Positions 12,475 to 14,456 of a DNA stretch of 14,456 nucleotides are shown piece by piece. The stretch covers positions 1-14,456 of the forward strand of contig NZ_CAMLHX010000079.1 in NCBI RefSeq assembly GCF_946479965.1. Reading direction: 5' to 3'. The notes under the pieces are model-generated. The model saw only the letters and a list, made by a program, of their open reading frames with translations. It was not told where the DNA came from and did no database searches. This stretch comes from an uncultured Mucilaginibacter sp. (lineage in GTDB: Bacteria > Bacteroidota > Bacteroidia > Sphingobacteriales > Sphingobacteriaceae). The position numbers and the translations under genes were made by a program. Position 1 is the stretch's first letter, and every line of letters starts with the position of its first letter.

Positions 12475-13620
12475 ATGAAAGAACTGCGAGACATTGTAAC
12501 CGCTTTTGATAAGGCAACGATACTTGGTAAACAAACCGCCTTGGCAACAGTGGTGCATGTGGAAGGCTCGTCTTATCGCCATGCCGGTGCGCGAATGTTA
12601 ATTGCAGATGATGGTGAACTTACGGGCGCCATAAGTGGCGGTTGCCTTGAGGGAGATGCCTTGCGTAAGGCCCGTTTGGCAATGGCACAGAACCGGCCCA
12701 TGTTAGTTACTTATGACACAACCGACGATGACGACGCCAAATTTGGTGTGGGGTTGGGTTGCAATGGTATTATACACATCCTGATTGAACCGTTGGTAAC
12801 GACTGACTGGAATAGCCCGATCAACCTGTTCAAGCTGTTTTTAAGCCGAAGACGTCCTGTTGTTTTAGCAACGCTCTTTTCATTAAAAGATAAAAAGAAA
12901 GAACAGCCGGGAACTTGCTTGCTATTATCGGACGACGAGTTTATAACAAATAACTTTCCCGATGATATTATTAAAAATGCTGTAATGGATGATGCACGAT
13001 ACGTGCTTCGGAACGGCAATTCAGTAACAAAAGCTTATTCATACGATGACGAGTTTACTTGTTTTGTTGAGTTGCTGCAACCGGCTGTTTCGCTGGTAAT
13101 ATTTGGTGCAGGGAATGATGCTATTCCGCTGATGAATTTCGCAGCGGTTTTAGGCTGGCAGGTTACTATAGTTGATGGACGAGCAAATTACGCGGTATCT
13201 GCAAGATTTCCGTCTGCAAAGCAAGTTATTACGGCGAAACCAGAGCAAGCGCTGTCATTAGTAATGCTTGATGAAAGAACGGCGATGGTGTTGATGACGC
13301 ATAACTTTAACTACGATATGGCCATGCTAAAACAGCTATTGCCCTTGCAGTTAACCTATATTGGGTGTCTTGGCCCAAAAAAACGGCTAAACAGGATGCT
13401 AAATGATATGCGGGAGGAAGGACTGGAAATAACCGATGAACAATTGGAGAATGTTTATGGCCCGGCAGGATTGGCAATAGGGTCAGAAAACGCTGACGAG
13501 ATAGCCCTATCCATCCTTTCAGAAATACAGGCGGTTTTAAAGAAAAGTATTGCAGTTTCTTTAAGAAACAAAACGTTCATACACGATCGCGCCGACCAGA
13601 TTATCAAGCAGGCTTTATGA
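12475..13620 (+). CDS. xdhC: XdhC/CoxI-family molybdoenzyme maturation protein
   Basis: A 381-residue XdhC-family protein. Relatives bind the cofactor, protect it during sulfuration and hand it to xanthine-dehydrogenase-family molybdenum hydroxylases. The N-terminal XdhC/CoxI domain shows GSSYRHAGARM (31-41), ISGGCLEGD (53-61) and GVGLGCNG (91-98), with the conserved cysteines Cys57 and Cys96. The C-terminal Rossmann domain has VIFGAGNDA (208-216), VDGRANYA (233-240) and RFP, then LMTHNFNYDMAMLKQLLP, YIGCLGPKKR and the closing YGPAGLAIGSENADEIALSILSEIQAV. Both domains and the length are complete. It overlaps mocA by four bases (ATGA), so the two are translationally coupled. Its presence implies a xanthine- or aldehyde-oxidising molybdoenzyme elsewhere in the genome, which is inference. 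Confidence 0.94.
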   Translation: MKELRDIVTAFDKATILGKQTALATVVHVEGSSYRHAGARMLIADDGELTGAISGGCLEGDALRKARLAMAQNRPMLVTYDTTDDDDAKFGVGLGCNGIIHILIEPLVTTDWNSPINLFKLFLSRRRPVVLATLFSLKDKKKEQPGTCLLLSDDEFITNNFPDDIIKNAVMDDARYVLRNGNSVTKAYSYDDEFTCFVELLQPAVSLVIFGAGNDAIPLMNFAAVLGWQVTIVDGRANYAVSARFPSAKQVITAKPEQALSLVMLDERTAMVLMTHNFNYDMAMLKQLLPLQLTYIGCLGPKKRLNRMLNDMREEGLEITDEQLENVYGPAGLAIGSENADEIALSILSEIQAVLKKSIAVSLRNKTFIHDRADQIIKQAL

Positions 13621-14198
13621 CGGGCATCATTATTTTGGCAGCAGGGTCGTCAACCCGAATGGGCGAAGCCAAACAAAACCTTTTTTTTAAAGGCTTAACC
13701 TTGTTGCAAACTGCTGTAAAAACCGCTATTGCTTCCAAAGCTAACGCTGTTGCTGTAGTTTTAGGCGCTAACGTTGACGCAATATCTCCTACTATAAGCA
13801 CCGAACCGGTGAACATTTTGAAAAATGAACATTGGAAAGAAGGTATGGGCGCAAGTATTAGTTTCGGATTAAGCGAGTTATTAAAGTCGCAGCCGGAGCT
13901 GTCATCGGTACTGTTTATGCTTACGGATCAGCCGCTTGTGCATCAGGACTTCATTAACAAATTGATCGATCAGGCAGCTCCGGGCAAAATAATTGCAAGT
14001 TCATATAATGATACTTTGGGCCCACCCGTATTATTTGATAAGCAGTTTTTTGAGGAAATATTAATGATGACCGGCAATGATGGAGCTAAAAGAATAATAC
14101 AAAAACATCAAAAAGCAGTAATCGAAATCCCATTTGCATCGGGTGCTTTTGATATTGACACACCTGAAGATTACGAGCGATTGCGCGAAATGAATTAA
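13617..14198 (+). CDS. mocA: MocA-type nucleotidyltransferase (molybdenum cofactor cytidylyltransferase)
   Basis: A 193-residue nucleotidyltransferase of the MobA-like fold, MocA branch. It is expected to add CMP to the cofactor for molybdenum hydroxylases. Motifs are LAAGSSTRMGEAKQNL (7-22; LAAGxSxRMGxxK signature), GMGASISFG (76-84), TDQPLV (103-108, metal site), GPPVLF (135-140), GNDGAK (153-158) and the closing DIDTPEDYERL. The pairing with xdhC, as in xanthine dehydrogenase and aldehyde oxidase maturation loci, supports MocA over MobA; CTP specificity itself cannot be read with certainty. The start overlaps the xdhC stop by four bases. The stop codon shares TTAA with the stop of the convergent downstream gene. 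Phosphonate- or sugar-related nucleotidyltransferases are less likely. Confidence 0.9.
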   Translation: MTGIIILAAGSSTRMGEAKQNLFFKGLTLLQTAVKTAIASKANAVAVVLGANVDAISPTISTEPVNILKNEHWKEGMGASISFGLSELLKSQPELSSVLFMLTDQPLVHQDFINKLIDQAAPGKIIASSYNDTLGPPVLFDKQFFEEILMMTGNDGAKRIIQKHQKAVIEIPFASGAFDIDTPEDYERLREMN

Positions 14199-14456
14199 AA
14201 CATATCCCGCTCAATCACGGCTGATTCGCATATGTAAGTAGGTACAATGCCGGTCGAATTTATTCTTACATCTGCATCCTGAGCGCGAGTATTTCCTGAG
14301 AGCACCAACACCGTATCCAAGCCATATTTATTGCCACCCAAAATGTCCGTCTGTAATGTGTCGCCCACCATCACGATGTCTTTTTTGCTGATCGACCTGT
14401 AATCGCGTATCAAATCGTAAGCAAACATAAACATCTGCGAGTCCGGTTTTCCGAAA
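14195..14456 (-). CDS. HAD-superfamily hydrolase, NagD-like (N-terminal part outside window)
   Basis: This is the C-terminal 87 residues of a HAD hydrolase, probably subclass IIA (NagD-like sugar or nucleotide phosphatases). The frame is open to the right edge. It begins FGKPDSQMFMFAYDL, giving the motif III lysine in GKP. Then comes motif IV VMVGDTLQTDILGGNKYGLDTVLVLSGNT with the metal-binding aspartates, and a short tail ending YICESAVIERDMF. An ATG at 14434 is internal, because the conserved GKP lies upstream of it in the same frame. The stop overlaps that of mocA by four bases. The substrate is unknown. Nothing links it to Moco. Confidence 0.9.
   Translation of the reverse strand, partial: FGKPDSQMFMFAYDLIRDYRSISKKDIVMVGDTLQTDILGGNKYGLDTVLVLSGNTRAQDADVRINSTGIVPTYICESAVIERDMF

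Noticed and set aside
1..14456. CRISPR arrays, tRNA or rRNA genes, and riboswitches
   Set aside because: I found no regularly spaced repeats, no cloverleaf-like sequence and no aptamer core that I recognise in the gaps; every gene-free stretch except 3505-3938 is short.

Overview
The window reads as chromosomal DNA of a Bacteroidota bacterium, most likely a member of the Sphingobacteriaceae such as Mucilaginibacter or Pedobacter. The genus is inferred, not shown. The support is moderate-to-low GC with few Shine-Dalgarno sites, two exact TAnnTTTG promoter boxes of the Bacteroidota type, a large secreted MG2/plug-like protein with an 'NAQ' signal-peptide end, and an ammonia-lyase that closely resembles my memory of the Flavobacterium johnsoniae tyrosine ammonia-lyase. 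The first 40 bases are not biological: they match the 3' end of the Illumina TruSeq universal adapter. The window therefore begins at an untrimmed contig edge.

Left part (41-2693, minus strand): a PaaK-type acyl-CoA/AMP ligase, a RimJ/RimL-like GNAT acetyltransferase and a tyrosine/histidine ammonia-lyase cut off by the contig edge. The lyase and ligase would make and activate a hydroxycinnamate. This is the starter arm expected of a flexirubin/aryl-polyene pigment locus, whose remainder would lie beyond the left edge. A strong terminator at 2805-2833 separates this group from a cysteine-free redoxin-fold protein (2857-3504, minus). That gene has a long leader carrying a 29-codon open reading frame rich in Cys codons near its end, a perfect hairpin after that frame's stop, and an exact -7 box upstream.

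Middle and right (3939-14198): a molybdenum cofactor (Moco) island in three transcription units. The plus-strand moaD-moaE pair encodes the two subunits of molybdopterin synthase. The tightly packed minus-strand operon runs moaA, moeA, moaC, a MobB-like/MobA fusion, and moeB fused to a rhodanese domain. The divergent plus-strand pair is xdhC-mocA. MoaA and MoaC make cyclic pyranopterin, MoaD/MoaE insert the sulfurs, and MoeB-rhodanese recharges MoaD. MoeA inserts molybdate, MobA and MocA would attach GMP or CMP, and XdhC would deliver matured, sulfurated cofactor to a xanthine-dehydrogenase-family enzyme. No molybdoenzyme, molybdate transporter or mogA/moaB is in the window. A 914-residue secreted MG2/carboxypeptidase-regulatory/plug-like protein (4684-7428) sits between moaE and moeB with no evident link to Moco. 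The right edge cuts a NagD-like HAD hydrolase (minus).

Most of the window is conventional. The least explained items are the Cys-codon leader in front of a Cys-less redoxin, the MobB-like domain without a Walker A motif, and the intergenic palindrome at 3790-3805.
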